Of a DNA stretch of 19,355 bases, positions 1-6,805 are shown in pieces; position 1 is the first letter of the stretch; each line of letters opens with the position of its first letter. Position numbers and translations under genes: made by a program. The DNA comes from an uncultured Bdellovibrionales bacterium (GTDB lineage: Bacteria; Bdellovibrionota; Bdellovibrionia; Bdellovibrionales; JAMPXM01). The stretch spans positions 1-19,355 of the forward strand of contig CALBDW010000156.1 in assembly GCA_937927435.1 (NCBI GenBank). Direction: 5' to 3'. The notes beneath the pieces are model-generated. The model searched no databases and had not been told where the DNA came from. It worked only from the letters and a program-made list of their open reading frames with translations.

Positions 1-480
1 ATTCCGATAACTTTGGATCAGCTGATAGTCGTTATCCGTGACGATCTTGAGAAACCGCAACGTTTCGTCGAGCTCGAGCGCACTTTGCCTTGAAAAGAGC
101 ACTCCGACGTATCCGATTCCCGACAGTTTATAAAGAGCGCGAAGACGCCTTTTTAGGTGCAAACGCTGTTTTTCAATCTGCACCTCAAGCGCCGCGATCA
201 CTTTCGCGATGTTCTTCACGTCTTCCTGGGCTTGCAGCAACTCGTTGGTGAGCTCGCTTTTCCGCGCGCTGATCTTTTTCATTCTCTGGTTAATGAGGTA
301 GAGAGAGCCTAGGATTTTCCGCTTCTGCGCTTCGGCGTTGACCACGTTCTTGCGGGTTTCGCGCAGCTTCTGCGCGATATGGTCCGCGCTTTCCAGCTCG
401 GCGCCAGACGCTTGCAAGGCCGTCAGCACGACGAGGAGACCGAGCACAATTTTAGGGAAAGAGCTCCGCGTCCGTGCCAT
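1..480 (-). CDS. EnvC-like murein hydrolase activator, N-terminal part (truncated by window edge)
   Basis: An open frame of 160 codons runs from an ATG at 480 to base 1 with no stop. The start has GGAG five bases upstream and overlaps the ftsX stop by one base (TGATG), so the two are translationally coupled. Residues 1-24 look like a signal peptide or anchor (basic MARTR, then a hydrophobic run KIVLGLLVVLTALQASG). The rest is charged and helical, rich in K, E, Q and R, as expected of a coiled coil. This is the N-terminal design of EnvC and PcsB-type activators, which bind the periplasmic loop of FtsX and, through a C-terminal degenerate LytM/M23 domain, switch on amidases at the septum. That C-terminal domain would lie outside the window. 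The call rests on position after ftsEX plus architecture. An active M23 endopeptidase is the main alternative. Confidence 0.75.
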   Translation of the reverse strand, partial: MARTRSSFPKIVLGLLVVLTALQASGAELESADHIAQKLRETRKNVVNAEAQKRKILGSLYLINQRMKKISARKSELTNELLQAQEDVKNIAKVIAALEVQIEKQRLHLKRRLRALYKLSGIGYVGVLFSRQSALELDETLRFLKIVTDNDYQLIQSYRN

Positions 481-1415
481 CAGATCTCCAACCCTTGGCT
501 CGCAGACCACCCGTCGTTGATTTTTCTTACGGCGAGCCATGCGCCGAACGCCCCCACGAAGCCGCCGCCGATGATAAACGCGACCAAAACCAGAGGGTCA
601 AGGAACGAAATGACCGGAACAAGCCGGGCCATAACGAAGCTCGTCGCCATGAAGCTCTTCTGCCAAACGTGGAATCCGAAGTTCAGAATCAGCGCGAAAA
701 CGACGGCAAGAGCACCCATTACGAAGCCTTCGAAAACAAATGGCCTCCGGATCATCGTGGACGTCGCGCCCACAAGCTCAAGAATCTCGATCTCTTCACG
801 ACGGGCGGCGATAGACGCCCGGATCGAGTTGCCCACAACGAAGAGACTGCCACAGACGAGAATCAATCCGAGAACCCCACTACTCGTGTAAAGGGCCGAT
901 ACAAAGGCGGAATAATTCTTCACCCACGTCTGCCCGTAAGAGACGTCCTCGACTCCCGGAATCTTTTGAATGATCGCACTCAATTGTTCAAGATGCCTGA
1001 GATCCTTTTCGGTGGCGAAGCCGCCTTTCACGGACAGCTGGAAACTTGCGGGAAACGAGTTCGAAAAATCGGCGTCTTCAAGGAGATCGGGGGCATAGCT
1101 CGCCATTTGCGTCCTGAAACTCTCCGTCGCCGCTTCCCTCGGAACGAAAGTAATGTCTTTGATGCTGCCGATTTTCTCGAGTTCGGAACGGATCTTATCG
1201 ATATCGGATTCGACAAGATCGTCCTCCAAATAAACAGCCAGTCTCATCGAGTCCCCCCACGACGCGAGCACCCTCTTCAAATTCGTCGCGAGCGCGAACC
1301 CGAAAACAATGACCGAGAACGTGGCGGTCAAAACGGAAAGCGTTGCGAGCTGCATGCCCGTGTGCTGCACCCAAGACCGCCGAAAGCTTTTGAAGTCATC
1401 CTTCAACGAAGCCAT
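480..1415 (-). CDS. ftsX: cell division protein FtsX, ABC transporter permease-like subunit
   Basis: 311-residue integral membrane protein with the FtsX layout: a cytoplasmic N-terminus, TM1 at about 22-44, a periplasmic domain at about 45-178, then three TM helices at about 179-200, 230-250 and 273-296. The FtsX-type motif around residues 214-230 (ELVGAT, then IRRPFVFEGF) precedes TM3. With FtsE it forms a complex that does not transport a solute. It passes ATP-driven conformational change to a periplasmic hydrolase activator, here the EnvC-like protein encoded immediately downstream. The start lies 15 bases after the ftsE stop, with GAGG about 11 bases upstream. Length is close to the usual 300-350. 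Confidence 0.93.
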   Translation of the reverse strand: MASLKDDFKSFRRSWVQHTGMQLATLSVLTATFSVIVFGFALATNLKRVLASWGDSMRLAVYLEDDLVESDIDKIRSELEKIGSIKDITFVPREAATESFRTQMASYAPDLLEDADFSNSFPASFQLSVKGGFATEKDLRHLEQLSAIIQKIPGVEDVSYGQTWVKNYSAFVSALYTSSGVLGLILVCGSLFVVGNSIRASIAARREEIEILELVGATSTMIRRPFVFEGFVMGALAVVFALILNFGFHVWQKSFMATSFVMARLVPVISFLDPLVLVAFIIGGGFVGAFGAWLAVRKINDGWSASQGLEI

Positions 1416-1430
1416 ACGCGCTTCAACCTC

Positions 1431-2090
1431 TTATTGACTCAACTCGATCTGACCGGCCCGGATCTTAACGACACGCTTCGAGCGCCTTTTCACAAGCTCA
1501 AGGTCGTGAGTCGCGACGAAAACAGTCGTTCCTTGCGCGTTCACGCGCTCAAGAAGATCCATAATTTCTTCGCTCATCTCGGGATCGAGATTTCCCGTCG
1601 GCTCATCCGCGATTAAAACGCCGGGTTGATGGATCAAAGAGCGGGCGATGGCGACACGCTGCTGTTCACCGCCGGAAAGCTGTTCAATGAAGTTTTTTTT
1701 CTTATAAACAAGCCCGACACTCTCAAGGACTTCGTCTACTCTTTTCGCAACGACGGCCGGCTTTTCTCCGCGAATTTCTAGGGGCAGGGCGACGTTTTCG
1801 AACACAGTCCGCCCGCGTAGCAAGCGGAAGTCCTGGAACACAACGCCGATTTTCCTTCTGAAATACGGGACCTGGCTGGCCGTCATTTCGCCGATGTCAT
1901 AGCCGGCCACTAATACTTTTCCAGAACTCGGCTTATCGAAGGCTGAGATCATCCGAAACAAGGTTGTCTTTCCCGCGCCGCTCGGCCCTGTTAAGAAAAG
2001 AAATTCGCCCTTATGGATTTCCAACGAAACATCGCGAAGCGCGTGAACGGATCCCGGATACGTTTTATAGACGTGCGAAAAGGTGATCAT
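1431..2090 (-). CDS. ftsE: cell division ATP-binding protein FtsE
   Basis: 219-residue ABC ATPase, the normal FtsE size. It has Walker A GPSGAGKTT (35-43), the Q-loop Q86-D87, the signature LSGGEQQR (138-145), Walker B LIADEP followed by TGNLD (159-169), and the switch histidine H195 in THD. The FtsE-type start (MITFSHVYKTYPG) is intact. It powers FtsX at the inner face of the cytoplasmic membrane. No good Shine-Dalgarno sits at the ideal distance: the only GAGGG ends directly against the ATG and is inside a hairpin (2091-2108). Translation probably depends on the small gene that ends 19 bases upstream. Confidence 0.95.
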   Translation of the reverse strand: MITFSHVYKTYPGSVHALRDVSLEIHKGEFLFLTGPSGAGKTTLFRMISAFDKPSSGKVLVAGYDIGEMTASQVPYFRRKIGVVFQDFRLLRGRTVFENVALPLEIRGEKPAVVAKRVDEVLESVGLVYKKKNFIEQLSGGEQQRVAIARSLIHQPGVLIADEPTGNLDPEMSEEIMDLLERVNAQGTTVFVATHDLELVKRRSKRVVKIRAGQIELSQ

Positions 2091-2108
2091 CCCTCGATTT
2101 TACGAGGG
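2091..2108 (-). promoter_or_regulatory. hairpin covering the ftsE ribosome-binding region
   Basis: A perfect 6-bp inverted repeat (CCCTCG, six-base loop, CGAGGG) fills almost the whole 19-base spacer between the small upstream gene and ftsE. On the coding strand the arm next to the ATG is the only purine-rich Shine-Dalgarno-like element. Ribosomes terminating at 2110 could melt it, which would tie ftsE translation to the upstream gene. The structure is seen; the role is inferred. Confidence 0.35.
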
Positions 2109-2109
2109 C

Positions 2110-2388
2110 TCAGAAGAGTTGGCCACTCAGCAGCTGGTCTAGAATTTTCTCATGCTGCTTCCGGAGCGCTTCCCGAATCGCTTCGGGATCGAACCTATTA
2201 CGATGTTTGTTTAGAAGCCCAGTGGAAGGTCTTAGGACCTCGGAATAGGGAGTCTTAATGCTCTTGATAACCGCGCCATTCTGGTAGACGCGGCTGACGA
2301 GGTAGGGGTTGTCGTGTCCCCAGTCTTCGGTTTGGACATGGAAATACAAACCCTTGTACATCACGTCCGAATTCAACCCTTTTTCCAC
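2110..2388 (-). CDS. conserved small protein of unknown function heading the ftsEX operon
   Basis: 92-residue soluble protein if read from the GTG at 2388. That codon has a strong GGGAGG six bases upstream (2395-2400). An in-frame ATG at 2430 would add 14 residues, but it has no clear ribosome binding site and overlaps the -10 of a good promoter, so I prefer the GTG. The central part is distinctive (YKGLYFHVQTEDWG, then NPYLVSRVYQNGAVI and KSIKTPY) and predicts mostly beta strands; the C-terminus (EAIREALRKQHEKILDQLL) is helical. There is no signal peptide, membrane helix or metal motif. I do not recognise a named family with a known function, although the core reads like a conserved domain. 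It is probably co-transcribed with ftsE, ftsX and the EnvC-like gene. Confidence 0.75.
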   Translation of the reverse strand: MEKGLNSDVMYKGLYFHVQTEDWGHDNPYLVSRVYQNGAVIKSIKTPYSEVLRPSTGLLNKHRNRFDPEAIREALRKQHEKILDQLLSGQLF

Positions 2389-2428
2389 TTGGAGCCTCCC
2401 CAATAGAACCGCCCGGAACGGCTTCCTC

Positions 2429-2457
2429 ATTTTGAATGAACCGTCTCATTTTGACAA
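2429..2457 (-). promoter_or_regulatory. candidate sigma-70 promoter of the ftsEX operon
   Basis: On the minus strand, TTGTCA (2452-2457, 5/6 to consensus) is followed after exactly 17 bases by CAAAAT (2429-2434, 4/6). Transcription would start near 2422, leaving a roughly 30-base leader that holds the GGGAGG of the GTG start at 2388. No experimental data; assigned from consensus and position. Confidence 0.5.
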
Positions 2458-2585
2458 GATTCCGGCGCCGGTCCACGGCGCGAGGGAGTGCCTCGATATG
2501 AGAATCGCATGAAGAGTCCGTTAGAGCCCTCGAATCCTACGCCCAAGTCACCGATAAGCGTTCAGTTGAGGTACGAGGGCACAGG

Positions 2586-4310
2586 ATGATGTTAGAACCA
2601 GTTCGATCCATCAAAAATTCCTTCTTCGGCTCAAGCTTGTGTGTGTCCCTCGTCATGCTTCTTACGCTTTTCCTCGTCGGCTGTAGCGTGTCCGACGGCA
2701 GTGGAAACGGGAGCCACTCCTCAAAACCCATCGCTCCGTACTGCATGCACAAGAAAAATTTCGCCGACGAATCCCCGGTCACCGTGAACGGCACCGCGAA
2801 GTTCGAATACCGCGAGAACGGAAACGGACTCATCAAGGAAGCTCCGATCCGGTACGCTGAAATCCGCGTGACCAACGCGGCAGGCGAGGTCGTCCAGTGC
2901 GCCGAAACGGATGGAAACGGTGAGTTTTCCTTTCCGCTTCCTGGGGACGGCGCCGACTACACGGTCTCGGTTCTTTCGCGCGCAAACAACGCGCACAACA
3001 CAGCCTACGTTCTCAACAATCCAACGGATAACGAAGCCTACGCCGTTTCGAAAACCATCAAGGCGTCGGGATCACCTAACTTCATAATGACAGCGAAAGC
3101 GACTGGCGATCTGAAAGGCGGGGCTTTCAACATTCTTGATCAGATTTATAAAGCGCAAAAGTTTCTCCGCGATGAGACGAAGGACTGTAACCAAATCTTC
3201 GCCGACTGCGTTCCGTTTACGACCGCACCGGTGGCCTATATTTATTGGACGCCCGGCCTTTCTCCCGGTGTTTACGTGGGAGTGAGCGGCGCCATCAGCT
3301 ACTATCTCGGTGGAACCTATTCGCTCTATATCGGTGGCGGTGAAAACGGCAACACCACGTATACCGATACCGACCACTTCGATAACTCCGTGATCATTCA
3401 CGAGTACGCGCACTTCATCGAGGATGTTTTCGGGAAGCCGGATTCGCCCGGTGGCAGCCACAATGCTAACTCCATCATTGACCCGCGTCTCGCGTGGGGA
3501 GAGGGATTCGCCAATTATTTCCAGGCCGCGGTATTGGGAATCAATTATTATCGCGACACATACGGCGTCGGCGAAGTCGAAATTAGATTGGACGAACCCG
3601 CCGATTCCGCCAAGTTCGATAAGCCGTTGGATGACGGTGAAGGGAACTTCCGGGAAATCTCCGTCGCCCGCGTGCTCTACAAAGCCACTCGGACTCCTTC
3701 AGCTGTTTCAACATTTGCCGAAGTTTGGACCATTCTGCGGGGACCGACCAATGGCTTTAACGGGATTTCGGATCGTTTCAAAAGCATTGGCCGCTTCCAC
3801 GTCATTCAACGGGCTCTGCAGGGAGAATCATGGAGCGCCATTAGAGCCGAGGAAAAACACACGGGCAACCTCGCCAATTTTGCTACACCTCTCAAAAATT
3901 GCGGCAGTGACGACCCGGCCCAAGCTATGTCGGTCTATAAAGACGGCAACGACACCGGGAGTTACGCGACCTCAAATCTTCTCAGAAATAACGACTTCTT
4001 TGTTTACCATCATCCCGGTGGTCCCTTTTCGGCGACTCTCTCTTGGAACGGAGCCGATGAAGTCGACCTCGACCTCTACGTTTACAAAGAGGGCTATTAT
4101 TTCGGCGACTCTTCCACGATGGCCGCTTACAGCGATCTCGCCAATCTCGGATTCAGCGGAAGCGAGACCATCAAGAAATCCCTGCCCGCCGGAAGCTACA
4201 TGATCAACGTCATGGCTTTCACGGGCTTCTACAAAGGAACCGACACTTTCAACACCTCATACATCCTCAAGATCAACGGAGAGAACAAATGTCCAGATCC
4301 GGGACCTTAA
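2586..4310 (+). CDS. lipoprotein with HEXXH metallopeptidase-like domain
   Basis: 574-residue predicted lipoprotein. A hydrophobic signal ends in the lipobox LVGC with the lipidated cysteine at 33. Residues about 55-140 resemble a carboxypeptidase-regulatory-like beta domain (a repeated unit with the pattern 'TDGNGEFSFPLP...YTVSV'). The central domain holds HEYAH at 272-276, a zinc-metallopeptidase HEXXH. A glutamate in GEGFANYF (E306), 30 residues on, is a plausible third ligand of gluzincin type. The C-terminal 100 residues, with DEVDLDLYVY and LPAGSYMINVMAF, look like a pre-peptidase C-terminal (PPC-like) beta domain. GAGGG lies six bases before the start. It probably acts at the cell surface or in the periplasm as a protease, with unknown substrate. 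A second gene follows 12 bases downstream. Confidence 0.8.
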   Translation: MMLEPVRSIKNSFFGSSLCVSLVMLLTLFLVGCSVSDGSGNGSHSSKPIAPYCMHKKNFADESPVTVNGTAKFEYRENGNGLIKEAPIRYAEIRVTNAAGEVVQCAETDGNGEFSFPLPGDGADYTVSVLSRANNAHNTAYVLNNPTDNEAYAVSKTIKASGSPNFIMTAKATGDLKGGAFNILDQIYKAQKFLRDETKDCNQIFADCVPFTTAPVAYIYWTPGLSPGVYVGVSGAISYYLGGTYSLYIGGGENGNTTYTDTDHFDNSVIIHEYAHFIEDVFGKPDSPGGSHNANSIIDPRLAWGEGFANYFQAAVLGINYYRDTYGVGEVEIRLDEPADSAKFDKPLDDGEGNFREISVARVLYKATRTPSAVSTFAEVWTILRGPTNGFNGISDRFKSIGRFHVIQRALQGESWSAIRAEEKHTGNLANFATPLKNCGSDDPAQAMSVYKDGNDTGSYATSNLLRNNDFFVYHHPGGPFSATLSWNGADEVDLDLYVYKEGYYFGDSSTMAAYSDLANLGFSGSETIKKSLPAGSYMINVMAFTGFYKGTDTFNTSYILKINGENKCPDPGP

Positions 4311-4322
4311 GGAGAAAAGCAC

Positions 4323-4949
4323 ATGATGTCGCGCCATAAAGAACTTCTTTTGTGGATATTCGGGACCGCGCTTTCGGTCGCCCTCATCATGGCTCTCGCA
4401 TGGAGCATTGAAGGATATCCCCATTCGAAACCACTCTCGGAAGCACGGGAACCTGCGAGCGCCTCTGACAGTCAACGCGCCAAGCGCGAAGCTCTCTATC
4501 AAGACTTCCACGCCTCCTTCTTACAGGGAAAACCTTCGCCGTTTGTTGATGTGAAAATCGAATCGCCCGGACGAGAATCAGCTGTCGCGGGCGAAATGAT
4601 GGCTCTCGTCGCCACCATCAAAGCCAAGCAAGATCTGGAGGGCATGCGCTTCACGTGGCATCTTCCTGAGTCCGGCGTCCGCGTGATCGGAGGCCCCTTG
4701 GACGGCGATCTTGATTCCCTGCAAGCGGGAGAAGAAAGGACCTTACGGCTTGAAATCGAAACGGAAACAAACGAGAACCGCCAAATCCATCTTCACGTGT
4801 ATAAACATGTGGACGGAAAACGAATGGGCAAAATCACCCAGTTCAATACCGTGCCGGATTTAAGACTGAAGCGCCAGATGCGCGCGAAAGCCGAAATACT
4901 CGAACAAATGCAAAAGGCGGGAATCCGTCCTCATAAGCTCATGCAATAA
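4323..4949 (+). CDS. membrane-anchored protein of unknown function, partner of the lipoprotein gene
   Basis: 208 residues. An N-terminal signal anchor (about 8-28, ELLLWIFGTALSVALIMALA) is followed by a charged linker, then a predicted beta-rich region at about 75-165 containing a phrase like a stalk or transglutaminase-associated Ig-like fold (VDVKIESPG, TFTWHLPE-like, LRLEIETE). The C-terminus is a basic helix (LKRQMRAKAEILEQMQKAG). GGAG lies eight bases before the ATG, and the gene begins 12 bases after the peptidase lipoprotein, so they form one transcript. I do not recognise the family. Its periplasmic beta domain could present or stabilise the lipoprotein, but this is inference from gene order only. 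Confidence 0.7.
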   Translation: MMSRHKELLLWIFGTALSVALIMALAWSIEGYPHSKPLSEAREPASASDSQRAKREALYQDFHASFLQGKPSPFVDVKIESPGRESAVAGEMMALVATIKAKQDLEGMRFTWHLPESGVRVIGGPLDGDLDSLQAGEERTLRLEIETETNENRQIHLHVYKHVDGKRMGKITQFNTVPDLRLKRQMRAKAEILEQMQKAGIRPHKLMQ

Positions 4950-4965
4950 GGCGCATGGGCGCCTT
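4948..4965. terminator. hairpin between convergent genes, possible bidirectional terminator
   Basis: AAGGCGC, the four-base loop ATGG, then GCGCCTT: a perfect 7-bp stem that begins inside the stop codon of the plus-strand gene and ends two bases before the nfu stop. Neither side carries a proper T-run, so termination may be weak or Rho-assisted. Its position between two convergent stops supports a termination role. Confidence 0.5.
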
Positions 4966-4967
4966 CC

Positions 4968-5567
4968 TCACCAGACGGGAATAACTTCGATGTCCGGATC
5001 AAATTGGTCGCGCAGAATACCCTGGATCGCCTCGAGCGTCGCCGAAGTCGAGCTGGGGCACGTTCCGCAGGCACCCTCGTAACGTACCTCGAGCTGCTTG
5101 CCTTTAAGCGCGACAACCTCGATGTCGCCGCCGTCACCCTGAAGGTACATTCTCACGGTGTTATCGAGAATCTCCTCGATCTGCTGGATCTCGGGCGGCA
5201 GTTTCGAACGGTCGGCTTTTTTACGTTCCTCCTCCATTAGGAAGTGTGGGTCGTGAACCGGCAAGCGCGTTTGGAGAACAGCCTGGACGTCTTGTCGAAG
5301 TTGTTCGACATCGGTGCCATCGGCATAGGTGACGGTCACCACGTTTTCAAAGAAGTGCAACTGGCGGACATCCGGAAGCGCGAAAAGGTCTTCAGCCAAA
5401 CGGATTCCGACGGCTTCGCTCGGCCGCGAAAACGTCGCCTTCCCCTGCGCCTTGACCGGTACGTTGACGACGAACTTGAGCGCGTTCGGATTCGGTGTCG
5501 GCTGCACCCGCACCAAAATTTCCGTCTGCTGATTCGATCCTGCGGCTGAAGTGGAAGCCTGTGACAT
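4968..5567 (-). CDS. nfu: Nfu-type iron-sulfur cluster carrier (Nfu N domain + NifU C domain)
   Basis: 199 residues from the ATG at 5567. An in-frame TTG one codon earlier is unlikely, since AAGGAG sits eight bases before the ATG. The N-terminal half (about 16-105) matches the Nfu/NifU N-terminal domain (VQPTPNPNALKFVVN, with LFALPDVRQLHFFENVVTV). The C-terminal half (about 125-199) is the NifU-like domain with the cluster-binding CGTC (C167 and C170) in the GACGTCPSST motif. Such proteins receive an Fe-S cluster from the SufBCD scaffold and deliver it to apo-enzymes in the cytoplasm. The ATG overlaps the sufS stop by one base (TGATG), making this the last gene of the suf operon. The domain combination resembles mitochondrial Nfu1-type proteins more than E. 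coli NfuA. Confidence 0.9.
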   Translation of the reverse strand: MSQASTSAAGSNQQTEILVRVQPTPNPNALKFVVNVPVKAQGKATFSRPSEAVGIRLAEDLFALPDVRQLHFFENVVTVTYADGTDVEQLRQDVQAVLQTRLPVHDPHFLMEEERKKADRSKLPPEIQQIEEILDNTVRMYLQGDGGDIEVVALKGKQLEVRYEGACGTCPSSTSATLEAIQGILRDQFDPDIEVIPVW

Positions 5568-6805
5568 CAAAAGAACTCCTTAGCCTTAATAAGGCTGTCT
5601 CTCAAAATATCGATTTCCTCGCGCGTGTTATAGATTGAGAACGACGCCCGCGCGGTCGCGGGAATCCCGAATCGAGCCATGAGCGGCTGGCAGCAATGGT
5701 GGCCCGCCCTCACCGCGACACCTTGTTGGTCAATCAGCGCGCCGATATCCGACGGATGCGCGCCTTCCATAACAAACGAAATAATCGGCACCTTGTTTTC
5801 GGCCTCGCCGATAATCCGCAGACCCGGAATCGCACGAAGCTGTTCGGTCGCGTACCGCAAGAGATCACGCTCGTGTTCGCGAATCCAGTCGAAACCAAGA
5901 TCCGTGACATACTTCACAGCCTCGGCAAGCCCGAGCGCGTCGGCGATCGACGGCGTTCCCGCTTCGAACTTGTGCGGAACAGCCGCCCAAGTGGTTCTCT
6001 CCCAGCTGACGTGAGAAATCATGCTGCCGCCTCCTTGATAGGGAGGCATGCTTTCAAGCAGCTCCGACTTCCCGTACAGAATGCCGATCCCGTAAGGGGC
6101 GAAGACCTTGTGTCCTGAGAACGCGAGAAAATCACAATCGAGATCCTGAACGTCGGTCGGCATTTGAGCAACCGCTTGAGCCGCATCCACGACGACGCGC
6201 GCCCCGACCTCATGGGCCGCTTTGATGAACTTCTTCACATCCGTAATCGTGCCGAGAGCATTCGAGGCCCAGGCGAGCGAAACGATTTTCGTTCGGTTCG
6301 AAAGAAGCTCCGTGAAACGCGCAAAATCGATTTCGCCCTCGTCGGTCACCGGCACAACTTTGATCTTCGCCCCTTTTTCGCTGGCGATCATCTGCCAAGG
6401 GACGATGTTGGAGTGGTGCTCAAGCTCGGAGAGAATAATCTCGTCATCCGCTTGCAAAACCTGCCTTCCGTAGGTTTGCGCGACGAGATTGATCGACTCA
6501 GTCGTACCACGGGTGAAAACAACTTCAGATGATTGCGAAGCGTTGAGGAACCGTTGAACCGTGGCGCGCGCGTTCTCATACGCGATCGTCCCCTGTTCGC
6601 TGAGAAAATGAGCTCCGCGATGAACGTTAGACGACTCTTCGCGATAGTACTGCGTCAGGCGATCAATGACGTGAATCGGCTTCAACGTCGAAGCCGCATT
6701 GTCGAGATAAACGAGCCGCTTGCCCCGCACCAAGCGCGAAAGAATCGGAAAGTCACCGCGGACTTTCTGGATCATATGGTCGACCGGTTTTGAGGTCTCA
6801 TTCAT
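5567..6805 (-). CDS. sufS: cysteine desulfurase SufS
   Basis: 412-residue PLP enzyme, the usual size of SufS (group II desulfurase). It releases sulfur from cysteine as a persulfide for cluster assembly. Visible elements are YLDNAAST (33-40), the His pair in ELEHHSN (H130-H131), VVVDAAQ (D207, Q210), the PLP lysine K233 in FSGHKVF, and the mobile catalytic cysteine C371 in RAGHHCCQPLM. The usual group II context is HHCA; here a second cysteine, C372, follows. GGAGG lies six bases before the ATG. The gene overlaps the end of sufD by eight bases and the start of nfu by one. Confidence 0.96.
   Translation of the reverse strand: MNETSKPVDHMIQKVRGDFPILSRLVRGKRLVYLDNAASTLKPIHVIDRLTQYYREESSNVHRGAHFLSEQGTIAYENARATVQRFLNASQSSEVVFTRGTTESINLVAQTYGRQVLQADDEIILSELEHHSNIVPWQMIASEKGAKIKVVPVTDEGEIDFARFTELLSNRTKIVSLAWASNALGTITDVKKFIKAAHEVGARVVVDAAQAVAQMPTDVQDLDCDFLAFSGHKVFAPYGIGILYGKSELLESMPPYQGGGSMISHVSWERTTWAAVPHKFEAGTPSIADALGLAEAVKYVTDLGFDWIREHERDLLRYATEQLRAIPGLRIIGEAENKVPIISFVMEGAHPSDIGALIDQQGVAVRAGHHCCQPLMARFGIPATARASFSIYNTREEIDILRDSLIKAKEFF

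Noticed and set aside
474..1616. 380-codon plus-strand open frame opposite ftsX and ftsE
   Set aside because: It lies antisense to two well-identified genes and its protein is Arg- and His-rich with no recognisable domain. GC-rich coding DNA often leaves the opposite strand free of stops.
2451..2456. Perfect TTGACA on the plus strand as a -35 for the lipoprotein gene
   Set aside because: No acceptable -10 lies 16-18 bases downstream (the region is GGTC/CACGGC). The sequence is better explained as the reverse of the minus-strand -35.
2526..2580. GCCCTCG / CGAGGGC inverted repeat flanking the lipoprotein leader
   Set aside because: The arms are 41 bases apart and the 3' arm is simply a Shine-Dalgarno (GAGGG). 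CGAGGG recurs before other genes for the same reason, so I do not count it as a regulatory element.
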